Source: Prevotella sp.
GTDB taxonomy: Bacteria; Bacteroidota; Bacteroidia; Bacteroidales; Bacteroidaceae
NCBI GenBank assembly: GCA_021204735.1
Contig: JAJPYV010000097.1
Location: forward strand, 1-8,460
Direction of reading: 5' to 3'
DNA length: 8,460 bases
Shown here: piece after piece, positions 1 to 6,790 of the stretch
Layout of the letters: each line of letters begins with the position of its first letter
Position numbering within the stretch: position 1 is the first letter of the stretch
Translations under genes and position numbers: made by a program
Notes under the pieces: model-generated
Told to the model about the DNA's origin: nothing
Databases searched by the model: none
What the model saw: the letters and a program-made list of their open reading frames with translations, nothing else

Positions 1-770
1 TGGCAGAAGACGAGTCGTATGTTTCCTATTTGGAAGGGTGTACAGCCCCAATGAGAGACGAGAACCAACTGCATGCAGCGATTGTGGAGATAATCGTAAA
101 AGACAATGCCGAAGTTAAATACTCAACCGTGCAAAACTGGTATCCTGGAGATGAGAACGGCAAAGGAGGCGTGTTCAACCTTGTAACAAAGCGAGGAGAA
201 CTACGTGGGAACAATTCAAAATTGTCGTGGACACAAGTAGAGACGGGCTCAGCGATAACATGGAAATATCCCTCATGCATACTCCGTGGAGACAATTCAC
301 AAGCAGAATTTTATTCCGTAGCCGTAACCAACCACTATCAGGAAGCAGACACGGGAACAAAGATGATACACATCGGCAAGAACACGAAGAGTACGATAAT
401 AAGCAAGGGTATAAGTGCAGGGCGCAGTCAGAACTCCTATCGAGGATTAGTTCGTGTAGGAGCGAATGCCGATAACGCCAGAAACTACAGTTCATGTGAC
501 AGTCTGTTGCTTGGCAGCGACTGTGGAGCACACACCTTCCCCTATATGGACATCCACAACGACACAGCAATAGTGGAGCATGAGGCAACGACAAGTAAAA
601 TCAGTGAAGACCAACTTTTCTACTGCAATCAACGAGGAATACCAATAGAGCAAGCAGTAGGACTGATAGTAAACGGATATGTCAAGGAAGTCCTCAACAA
701 ACTACCGATGGAATTTGCCGTTGAAGCCCAGAAACTTCTGTCGGTATCATTAGAAGGAACAGTAGGATAA
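1..770 (+). CDS. sufB: SufB, Fe-S cluster scaffold subunit (5' end outside window)
   Basis: SufB is the cytosolic scaffold subunit of the SufBC2D complex, on which iron-sulfur clusters are assembled from sulfur delivered by SufS. The reading frame is open from base 3 ([16 protein letters not shown]), so the gene begins upstream. About 255 C-terminal residues are visible, roughly half of the usual 480-495. The TTG at base 30 lies inside the conserved YLEGCTAP stretch and is not a start. The family's key residues appear intact: the Cys of EGCTAP (by my alignment, E. coli Cys254), the Cys of SSCDSLLLG (Cys405 equivalent) and the second Glu of EHEATTSK (Glu434 equivalent). The C-terminus, [18 protein letters not shown], is standard for the family. 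sufC follows after 33 bases. E. coli numbering is recalled from family knowledge; identity as SufB rather than SufD is clear from these motifs. Confidence 0.97.
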   Translation, partial: AEDESYVSYLEGCTAPMRDENQLHAAIVEIIVKDNAEVKYSTVQNWYPGDENGKGGVFNLVTKRGELRGNNSKLSWTQVETGSAITWKYPSCILRGDNSQAEFYSVAVTNHYQEADTGTKMIHIGKNTKSTIISKGISAGRSQNSYRGLVRVGANADNARNYSSCDSLLLGSDCGAHTFPYMDIHNDTAIVEHEATTSKISEDQLFYCNQRGIPIEQAVGLIVNGYVKEVLNKLPMEFAVEAQKLLSVSLEGTVG

Positions 771-803
771 AAACATCAAAAGAAACGAATTACAAAACAA
801 GAT

Positions 804-1556
804 ATGCTGGAAGTCAGAGATCTTCACGCCAAAATAGGCGACAAGGAAATACTGAAAGGTATCAACCTCACTATAAAAGACGGTGAGACACATGCCATAA
901 TGGGGCCAAACGGGTCAGGGAAATCAACATTGAGTGCCGTACTTGTAGGCAACCCCCTATATGAAGTAACAAGCGGAACAGTTGTTTTCAACGGCAAAAA
1001 CCTTCTTGAGATGAAACCAGAAGACCGCTCCCACGAAGGACTGTTTTTATCATTCCAATACCCAGTAGAAATTCCAGGAGTGTCGATGAACAATTTCATG
1101 CGAGCCGCCATAAATGAAAAGCGTAAATATGAGGGCAAGACACCCCTGAATGCAGCAGAATTTCTGAAGTTGATGCGAGAAAAGAGGAAAATCGTGGAAT
1201 TAGACACCAAACTCGCAAACCGTTCCGTAAACGAGGGGTTCAGTGGTGGAGAGAAAAAGCGCAACGAGATCTTCCAGATGGCGATGTTGGAGCCAAAACT
1301 ATCCATCCTCGATGAGACCGACTCAGGACTTGACGTAGATGCATTGAGAATCGTAGCCGAGGGAGTGAATAAGTTGAAAACACCAGACACAAGTTATATT
1401 GTGATAACCCACTATGACCGTCTCCTTGACATCATAAAGCCCGACGTGATACACGTTCTTTACAACGGCAAAATAGTAAAGACAGCCGGACCAGAACTCG
1501 CCCGTGAGATTGAGAAGAAAGGCTATGACTGGATTAAGGCGGAGGTTGCCAATTAA
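804..1556 (+). CDS. sufC: SufC, ATPase subunit of the SUF complex
   Basis: SufC is the ABC-type ATPase that binds SufB and SufD. ATP-driven SufC dimerisation reshapes the scaffold during cluster assembly in the cytosol; it has no membrane segments. The 250-residue product is full length for the family. Motifs in order are Walker A GPNGSGKST (residues 34-42, Lys40), Q-loop Gln85 in LSFQYPVEIPG, ABC signature SGGEKKRNE (147-155), Walker B LSILDE (166-171, catalytic Glu171), Asp173 and switch His203 in ITHYDR. These positions match those of E. coli SufC. EKKRNE and LDETDSGLD separate SufC from transporter ATPases. The ATG at 804 places the N-terminus (MLEVRDLHAKIGDKEIL) as expected. sufD starts two bases after the stop, implying translational coupling. 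No clear Shine-Dalgarno sequence is seen, as is usual in Bacteroidota. Confidence 0.98.
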   Translation: MLEVRDLHAKIGDKEILKGINLTIKDGETHAIMGPNGSGKSTLSAVLVGNPLYEVTSGTVVFNGKNLLEMKPEDRSHEGLFLSFQYPVEIPGVSMNNFMRAAINEKRKYEGKTPLNAAEFLKLMREKRKIVELDTKLANRSVNEGFSGGEKKRNEIFQMAMLEPKLSILDETDSGLDVDALRIVAEGVNKLKTPDTSYIVITHYDRLLDIIKPDVIHVLYNGKIVKTAGPELAREIEKKGYDWIKAEVAN

Positions 1557-1558
1557 CT

Positions 1559-2905
1559 ATGCAGACAGAGAAGCAATATATTGACCTTTATGAACAGTGC
1601 AGGGATATGATATTCAAGCACGGTTGTGAACCCATGAATGCCGTACGCGATGCAGCATTCGAGAGTTTCAGGCGTCTCGGATTCCCGACAAAAAAGGTTG
1701 AGAGATATAAATACACCGACATACCAAAACTGTTTGAGCCAAACTACGGACTGAACCTGAATCGCTTAGAAATACCAGTGAACCCATACGATGCGTTCAA
1801 GTGCGACGTACCCAATCTCAGCACCGCACTCTATTTCATGGTGAACGATGGTTTCTATACCAAGATAAAACCCAAGGGACAAGCATTGCCAGAGGGCGTG
1901 ATTATAAATTCATTGAGTAATGTAGCAACAGAAAATCCCCATTTCATCGCCAAATATTATGCAAAAATCGCCAACATTGAAGAAGATGGGATAACAGCCC
2001 TCAACACCATGTTGGCACAAGACGGACTGCTTGTATATGTTCCGAAAGGCGTAATAGTAGAAAAAGCCATTCAGGTGATAAACATCCTGCGTTCTGATGT
2101 CGATTTGATGGTGAACCGCAGAGTACTTATCATCGTTGAGGAGGGAGCAGAGATAAAACTGCTGTTTTGTGACCATGCCGCTGATGACCGTAATTTCCTG
2201 ACAACACAAGTAATAGAAGTATACGTAGGAGACAACGCCCAACTTGACTTATACTGTCTTGAGGAGACACATGCAAAGAACGTGCGAGTTAGTAACCTGT
2301 TCATCGACCAACAGGCAAACAGTCGTGTTAACCACAACATAATAACATTGCACAATGGAGTTACACGAAACCGCACCGACTTAGTATTCAGTGGCGAGGG
2401 AGCAGAATGCAACCTCTCCGGATGCGTGATAGCCGACAAAGAGCAACATGTTGACAACAACACACTGATTGACCACAAGGTAGGACATTGCACCAGTAAG
2501 GAACTGTATAAATACGTACTCAATGACAAAGCAGTAGGAGCATTCGCAGGTAAAGTACTTGTTCGTCACGGTGCGCAAAAGACAGTCTCGCAGGAATCCA
2601 ATCAAAATCTATGTGCCACCAAAGAAGCACGCATGTACACCCAACCGATGCTTGAGATATACGCAGATGACGTGAAATGTGCGCATGGCAGTTCGGTAGG
2701 TCAACTCAACGATGCCGCTCTTTTCTACATGCGGCAGCGAGGTATCAGTATGAAGGAGGCAAAACTGCTTTTGGAATTTGCCTTCATCAATGAAGTTGTT
2801 GACGGCATAAAGCTCACACCACTGCGAGACCGACTGCATTATCTTGTAGAAAAACGTTTCCGTGGAGAACTGAGCAAATGTTCAGGTTGCAAACTCTGTC
2901 ATTAA
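1559..2905 (+). CDS. sufD: SufD, Fe-S cluster scaffold subunit with Cys-rich C-terminus
   Basis: SufD is the SufB paralogue that completes the SufBC2D scaffold and is linked to iron entry and cluster formation at the SufB-SufD interface. The product has 448 residues, near the family's usual 420-450. The C-terminal part carries the SufB/SufD core: LCATKEARMYTQPMLEIYAD, then DVKCAHGSSVGQ, where His376 corresponds to E. coli SufD His360, a residue important for cluster assembly, and then LFYMRQRGIS. The N-terminal helical segment (FESFRRLGFPTKKVERYKYTDI, residues 35-56) is typical of SufD. The ATG is two bases after the sufC stop. The unusual part is the extreme C-terminus, residues 440-448 KCSGCKLCH, with Cys441, Cys444 and Cys447 in a CxxCxxC arrangement that could hold a metal or cluster. 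That role is inference. Confidence 0.96.
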   Translation: MQTEKQYIDLYEQCRDMIFKHGCEPMNAVRDAAFESFRRLGFPTKKVERYKYTDIPKLFEPNYGLNLNRLEIPVNPYDAFKCDVPNLSTALYFMVNDGFYTKIKPKGQALPEGVIINSLSNVATENPHFIAKYYAKIANIEEDGITALNTMLAQDGLLVYVPKGVIVEKAIQVINILRSDVDLMVNRRVLIIVEEGAEIKLLFCDHAADDRNFLTTQVIEVYVGDNAQLDLYCLEETHAKNVRVSNLFIDQQANSRVNHNIITLHNGVTRNRTDLVFSGEGAECNLSGCVIADKEQHVDNNTLIDHKVGHCTSKELYKYVLNDKAVGAFAGKVLVRHGAQKTVSQESNQNLCATKEARMYTQPMLEIYADDVKCAHGSSVGQLNDAALFYMRQRGISMKEAKLLLEFAFINEVVDGIKLTPLRDRLHYLVEKRFRGELSKCSGCKLCH

Positions 2906-2968
2906 AATCCAATTAACCCATATAATCAAGAGATTTCTCCGCAAAAGAAGTCCTGTATAACATCCATT

Positions 2969-4183
2969 ATGTACGACATCAACAAGATACGCAACGATTT
3001 CCCAATCCTCAGTCGCACTGTGTACGACCGTCCATTGATTTACTTTGACAATGCCGCCACGACCCAAAAGCCACGTCAGGTAGTAGATGCCATCACCGAT
3101 GAGTATTACAATGTCAACGCAAATGTTCACAGGGGAGTACATTACCTATCCCAACAAGCGACCGATCTGCATGAGCAGGCACGAGAGAAAGTGCGAGCAT
3201 TCATCAACGCAAAGTCTGTCAATGAGATTGTGTTCACACGAGGAACCACAGAGAGCCTTAACCTTGTGGCATCGTCATTCAGTGAGGAATTCATGCAAGA
3301 AGGCGATGAAGTTATCGTATCCGTCATGGAGCACCACTCCAACATAGTACCTTGGCAGATATTGGCAGCAAAGAAAGGGATATCACTACGTATAATCCCG
3401 ATGAACGACAAAGGAGAGATACTGATAGATGAATATCGCAAACTGTTCACAGAAAGGACAAAAATCGTAAGTGTTGCACATGTCAGTAACACCTTGGGAA
3501 CGGTGAACCCTGTGAAAGAGATGATAAGTATCGCCCATGAGCATAACGTACCAATAATGATAGACGGAGCGCAGAGTGTGCCCCATTTTAAAGTTGGCAT
3601 GCAGGACTTAGACTGCGATTTCTATGCCTTCAGCGGTCATAAGATGTACGGACCAACAGGTATCGGGGTGTTGTATGGCAAGGAAGATATGCTTGACCGA
3701 CTGCCACCGTACCAAGGAGGAGGCGAGATGATAGAGAGTGTCAGTTTTGAGAAAACTGTTTTTGAGCATCTGCCATTCAAATTCGAGGCAGGAACACCTG
3801 ATTACGTAGCCACTCACGGATTAGCGACAGCAATTGACTACCTCAACACATTGGGTATGGACAACATCACACAGCATGAGAGAGAACTGACTGCATACGC
3901 TATGAAAGAGATGAGAGCTATCGATGGAATCAGGATTTTCGGGGAGTCAGAAAACAAAGACGCTGTAATATCATTCCTCGTTGGCAACATCCACCATCTC
4001 GACATGGGAACCCTACTCGACCGACTTGGCATCGCTGTGCGTACCGGTCATCATTGCGCCCAACCGCTCATGATACGTTTGGGAATACAAGGTACTGTGC
4101 GTGCTTCTTTCGCATTATACAACACGAAAGAGGAAATTGATGCCCTCGTGGAAGGAATAAAACGTGTCAGCAAGATGTTCTGA
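2969..4183 (+). CDS. sufS: SufS, cysteine desulfurase
   Basis: SufS is a cytosolic, pyridoxal-phosphate-dependent group II cysteine desulfurase. It converts L-cysteine to L-alanine and carries the sulfur as a persulfide for transfer to the SufBCD scaffold. The 404-residue product is full length. Visible features are the N-terminal YFDNAATTQKP (25-35), THR-type cofactor contacts in MEHHSN (120-125), cofactor aspartate in IDGAQS (198-203), the Schiff-base lysine Lys225 in FSGHKMYGPTG, and the catalytic Cys363 in RTGHHCAQP. Both catalytic positions are one residue short of E. coli SufS (Lys226, Cys364). The GHHCAQP loop indicates SufS rather than IscS/NifS. It is separated from sufD by 63 bases, longer than the other suf gaps, with no obvious terminator, so it is probably in the same operon. 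The partner SufE or SufU is not in this window. Confidence 0.97.
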   Translation: MYDINKIRNDFPILSRTVYDRPLIYFDNAATTQKPRQVVDAITDEYYNVNANVHRGVHYLSQQATDLHEQAREKVRAFINAKSVNEIVFTRGTTESLNLVASSFSEEFMQEGDEVIVSVMEHHSNIVPWQILAAKKGISLRIIPMNDKGEILIDEYRKLFTERTKIVSVAHVSNTLGTVNPVKEMISIAHEHNVPIMIDGAQSVPHFKVGMQDLDCDFYAFSGHKMYGPTGIGVLYGKEDMLDRLPPYQGGGEMIESVSFEKTVFEHLPFKFEAGTPDYVATHGLATAIDYLNTLGMDNITQHERELTAYAMKEMRAIDGIRIFGESENKDAVISFLVGNIHHLDMGTLLDRLGIAVRTGHHCAQPLMIRLGIQGTVRASFALYNTKEEIDALVEGIKRVSKMF

Positions 4184-4218
4184 AACGGTGTGGCAACACA
4201 GATAGAATTTATTCCGCC

Positions 4219-4863
4219 ATGACTACTGCCCTACTTTCTTCAGCATATTTCGCCCCAATCCAGTGGTATCAGAAACTGAATCACTATGATACTGTGAAAG
4301 TAGAGGCATACGACAGTTTTATAAAGCAAACCTACCGCAACCGTTGCGTTATAGCGACAACAAACGGACCACAGACGCTCACCGTACCAGTAGAACGACC
4401 AGATTGCGATGAAATGGGTAATTTTTCAAAATGCCTGATGAAAGACGTGAGGATAAGCGAGCACGGCAACTGGCGGCATATCCACTGGAACGCCCTGCAA
4501 AGTGCTTACGGAGAGTCGCCATTTTTCGAGTACCTTGCCGATGATATCCGACCGTTTTTCGAGCGTAAGTGGACGTTCCTTTATGATTTCAACATGGAAA
4601 TTTGTGCGAAAATCTGTGATTTAATCGACATAAAGCCACATATCCAACCAACAACATCGTTTATACCAGTCAATGACGTTTCATTATCCGAAGTATCAGA
4701 CTTCCGTGAGGCAATCCATCCCAAACATCCATTAGAGGACAAAACTTTCACCCCCAAACCATATTATCAGGTTTATGGCAACAAGTACGGTTTCATTCCA
4801 AATCTTAGCATCCTTGATTTACTTTTCAATATGGGTAATGAAAGTATATTCTATCTACAATGA
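4219..4863 (+). CDS. WbqC-family protein
   Basis: The 214-residue product resembles the WbqC-like family (PF08889), named after a gene in O-antigen clusters and common in Bacteroidota. The biochemical function is not established. Supporting features are the N-terminus LLSSAYFAPIQWYQKL (residues 5-20), the central stretch YRNRCVIATTNGPQTLTVPV (39-58), and HIHWNALQSAYGESPFFEYL (about 87-106), which together follow the usual family pattern. I see no signal peptide or membrane segment, so it is likely cytosolic. The ATG at 4219 gives the expected N-terminus. It begins 35 bases after sufS on the same strand with no clear terminator between, so read-through from the suf operon is likely, but this need not mean a role in cluster assembly. 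Base composition and codon use resemble the suf genes, so it looks like part of the resident backbone. Confidence 0.85.
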   Translation: MTTALLSSAYFAPIQWYQKLNHYDTVKVEAYDSFIKQTYRNRCVIATTNGPQTLTVPVERPDCDEMGNFSKCLMKDVRISEHGNWRHIHWNALQSAYGESPFFEYLADDIRPFFERKWTFLYDFNMEICAKICDLIDIKPHIQPTTSFIPVNDVSLSEVSDFREAIHPKHPLEDKTFTPKPYYQVYGNKYGFIPNLSILDLLFNMGNESIFYLQ

Positions 4864-4873
4864 GCAGACTTTT

Positions 4874-4902
4874 TTAAAGAAAAGAATGTAATTCTTCTTT
4901 AA
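4874..4902. repeat. AT-rich inverted repeat after the WbqC-family gene
   Basis: TTAAAG (4874-4879) and AAGAAT (4882-4887), with a two-base AA bulge between them, pair with ATTCTT (4891-4896) and CTTTAA (4897-4902) around a GTA loop, giving 12 base pairs. It lies 11 bases after the WbqC stop, where a terminator would be expected. The stem has only two G-C pairs and no T-run follows on the plus strand, so termination is uncertain. It also overlaps the expected -33 region of the promoter candidate for the next gene. Confidence 0.4.
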
Positions 4903-4926
4903 TGAGAAATAAAAGCATTAAATTTG
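4898..4926 (+). promoter_or_regulatory. Candidate Bacteroidota-type promoter for the AlbA_2 gene
   Basis: TAAATTTG at 4919-4926 matches the Bacteroidota -7 consensus TAnnTTTG exactly. A weak -33 element, TTTA at 4898-4901, lies 17 bases upstream where TTTG would be preferred. Transcription would start near 4933, leaving a leader of about 40-45 bases before the ATG at 4976. The position, between a probable operon end and a gene of different composition, is sensible. AT-rich spacers give such matches by chance, so this is a candidate only. Confidence 0.4.
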
Positions 4927-4975
4927 CGTTAAAGTTACCATGATGCTAAGGCAAACGATTTAAAAGCAGAAAACT

Positions 4976-6577
4976 ATGAAAGATTTGCTGAACGATATTA
5001 AAACATTGATTTATAGTGCAGAGAATGCAGATGTTGAGTTCAAATCTGCAAAAGGAGGCTTACCAGAAAGTTTTTGGGAATCTTTTTCTGCTTTTGCCAA
5101 TACAAATGGTGGTATCATAGTATTGGGGGTTAAAGAAAAAGGAGGAAAATTCATATTGGATGGATTAACAAAAGAGCAAATTACCACATATAAAAAACGT
5201 TTTTGGGATTGTGCCCACAACAAAGAGAAAGTAAGTGCCACAATGCTCACTGAAAGTGATGTGACAGTTGGGGAAATAGAAGGGAGTCAATATTTAGTGT
5301 TTAGAATACCCCGTGCGGCATACAACATCCGTCCTGTTTATCTTACCCGCAATCCTTTCGGCAACACATACAAGCGTAATCACGAGGGAGATTATCATTG
5401 TACTGACACAGAAGTCCGTGAAATGTTTGCAGATGCGCAACATACCACAGCACCTTTTGACAATCAGATATTACCCAACTATAGCATAGACGATATAGAT
5501 GCCGCAACGCTCAAAGAGTATCGCCAACGTTTCTTGCTAAAAAAGGAAGATCATCCTTGGAACGGATTAGATGATAAGTCTTTTTTGACAAAAATAGGAG
5601 CATATCGTGTGGATAGGGAAACCGGTAATGAGGGATTTACGCGTGCGGGAATATTAATGTTTGGAAAAACGGAGAGTATCACAGATAATGCATGTACCCC
5701 TTGGTACTTTGTGGATTATCAGGAAAAACTATCTGATACACCAGGAATACGTTGGTCGAACAGAATATGTCCTGATGGCACGTGGGAAGCCAATATCTTC
5801 CAGTTCTTTTACCGTGTTTCCAATCAAATTTCGCACACAATACCAACACCATTTATGCTAAATGGCATTACCCGTATAGAGGAAACACCGGCACATATTG
5901 CTATCCGCGAGGGGTTGGTCAACATGCTTGTACATTCCAGTTATGCTGAGCAAGGAAATATCGTGGTATTGCGTGAAAGGGGCAGTATTATAATGCGCAA
6001 TCCTGGGCGTATGTTAATCTCTGTGGATGATTTTTATGCAGGAAGCCATAGCCTTTGCCGTAATCCAATACTTCAGAAGATGTTCATGTTGCTTGGATAT
6101 GGAGAAAAAGCTGGCAGTGGTGCTGATTATATCGTAAAGGGTTGGGAGAAAAATAGTTTGGCTCGTCCGAAAATCGAAGAAACGGTACAGCCAGATACTG
6201 TATTATTGACTTTCGAACTTGAAGATGAAAAGCCAAAAGAAAATAATGACAGTAAAGATGGTGAACAAAAATTGTCCCAAGTCGGTTCTGATTTGTCCCA
6301 AGCTGTCCTAAGTTTGTCCCAAGTTTGTCCCAAGCTTAAAAAATACAGTCCAGACAAGATTTCAGAATTCATTGTCACGTTAAGAGAACAACCGCAACCC
6401 ATGTTAAAACTAATGGAAGTTTTTGGGGAAAAGAATCGAACACGTTTCCGTAACCAAATCATAATACCATTGATAAACAGTGGTTATATAGAATCTACCG
6501 TTAAAGAAATTCCAAACAGTCCGAAACAGTTGTATCGAGTTTGCGAAACAACAAATCTGCAGAATTTGCAATTATAA
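4976..6577 (+). CDS. AlbA_2 (Schlafen-type) and GHKL-like ATP-binding protein with C-terminal winged helix
   Basis: The 533-residue soluble protein has the architecture of the poorly characterised 'RecG-like/ATP-binding, AlbA_2' family; no specific function can be assigned. Residues about 15-150 form an AlbA_2 putative nucleic-acid-binding domain (VEFKSAKGG at 20-28, FANTNGGIIVLGV at 40-52, FGNTYKRNHEGDYHCTD at 128-144). Residues about 300-410 resemble the HATPase_c_4/GHKL fold: IREGLVNMLVHSSY (310-323, with the E and N expected for Mg-ATP binding), RNPGRML (341-347) and GYGEKAGSGADYI (374-386). The usual HRDY after LVN is replaced by HSSY. Residues 419-457 are a polar linker with heptad-spaced LSQ repeats encoded by short DNA repeats. 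Residues about 458-525 resemble the winged-helix-like C-terminus seen in Fic-related and RecG-like regulators (NRTRFRNQIIIPLINSGYI). The gene is more AT-rich than its neighbours and has its own promoter candidate, suggesting acquisition. Regulator, defence or stress roles are all possible. Confidence 0.82.
   Translation: MKDLLNDIKTLIYSAENADVEFKSAKGGLPESFWESFSAFANTNGGIIVLGVKEKGGKFILDGLTKEQITTYKKRFWDCAHNKEKVSATMLTESDVTVGEIEGSQYLVFRIPRAAYNIRPVYLTRNPFGNTYKRNHEGDYHCTDTEVREMFADAQHTTAPFDNQILPNYSIDDIDAATLKEYRQRFLLKKEDHPWNGLDDKSFLTKIGAYRVDRETGNEGFTRAGILMFGKTESITDNACTPWYFVDYQEKLSDTPGIRWSNRICPDGTWEANIFQFFYRVSNQISHTIPTPFMLNGITRIEETPAHIAIREGLVNMLVHSSYAEQGNIVVLRERGSIIMRNPGRMLISVDDFYAGSHSLCRNPILQKMFMLLGYGEKAGSGADYIVKGWEKNSLARPKIEETVQPDTVLLTFELEDEKPKENNDSKDGEQKLSQVGSDLSQAVLSLSQVCPKLKKYSPDKISEFIVTLREQPQPMLKLMEVFGEKNRTRFRNQIIIPLINSGYIESTVKEIPNSPKQLYRVCETTNLQNLQL
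6271..6334 (+). repeat. Short tandem repeat (TTTGTCCCAAG, 11 bases) inside the AlbA_2 gene
   Basis: Five copies of a TTGTCCCAAG core start at 6272, 6293, 6303 (two mismatches, CTGTCCTAAG), 6314 and 6325. The 11-mer TTTGTCCCAAG is perfect at 6292-6302, 6313-6323 and 6324-6334, the last two directly in tandem. Copies at 6272, 6293 and 6314 are 21 bases apart, each in frame as LSQ (residues 433, 440 and 447), with Leu continuing at 454. The intervening copies are read in other frames as part of VLS and CPK. A gain or loss of 21 bases keeps the frame; of 11 bases it breaks it. Confidence 0.9.
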
Positions 6578-6790
6578 TTCTTTTATTACAGGTAATCTAA
6601 TACCCACTTTATACATTCTGACATAATCTGAGATTTTGATAATTTGAGAAAAACAGTAATTTTATCAAATATAACTGATAAAAAATATGATTTTTATTGT
6701 TTTTATAAGATATATATTATAAAAATATGACACAACAACAGTCTGAAACAGTTATCGTGCCATATCTAATTTTTATGATATATATATCCA
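6578..6790. other. AT-rich intergenic region between convergent genes
   Basis: This 213-base stretch separates the stop codons of the AlbA_2 gene (plus strand) and asnB (minus strand). It is very AT-rich, and I see no convincing gene or RNA. It holds several AT-rich inverted repeats: TTTGATAA/TTATCAAA (6635-6642 and 6662-6669), TTTTATC/GATAAAA (6660-6666 and 6677-6683), ATAAAAA/TTTTTAT (6678-6684 and 6691-6697), the stem at 6700-6725, and the perfect palindrome GATATATATATC (6777-6788). Transcription from both sides should end here, but none of these is a classical GC-rich hairpin with a T-run. Confidence 0.7.
6700..6725. repeat. AT-only inverted repeat, possible bidirectional terminator
   Basis: TTTTTATAA (6700-6708) and TTATAAAAA (6717-6725) are perfect complements around the eight-base loop GATATATA. 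The arms place a T-run or A-run at each outer end, which fits a symmetrical site between convergent genes. With no G-C pair in the stem it would be weak as an RNA hairpin, so the terminator role is tentative. Confidence 0.3.

Noticed and set aside
30..770. TTG at base 30 as the start of a 246-residue gene
   Set aside because: The frame stays open upstream to base 3 and encodes conserved SufB residues ([12 protein letters not shown]), so the gene simply begins before the window.
824..1390. A 188-residue minus-strand ORF opposite sufC
   Set aside because: It mirrors a highly conserved ABC ATPase gene and has no recognisable domain; it is a by-product of the real coding frame.
1541..1558. GGAGG at 1541-1545 as a Shine-Dalgarno site for sufD
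   Set aside because: It lies 13 bases from the ATG, inside conserved sufC codons, and Bacteroidota rarely use such sites; probably coincidental.
4188..4199. GTGT/ACAC hairpin between sufS and the WbqC-family gene
   Set aside because: Four base pairs with no T-run is too weak to support a terminator or regulatory role.
4874..4902. Strong intrinsic terminator after the WbqC-family gene
   Set aside because: The stem is AT-rich with a bulge and lacks a following T-run on the plus strand; kept only as an inverted repeat.
6271..6334. CRISPR-like array
   Set aside because: Units are 10-11 bases with almost no spacers, lie within a coding gene, and have no cas genes nearby.
6127..6462. A 111-residue minus-strand ORF across the 11-base repeats, with repeated TWDK-like residues
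   Set aside because: The sense frame is part of a clear 533-residue protein; the repeated residues on the other strand just reflect the DNA repeat.
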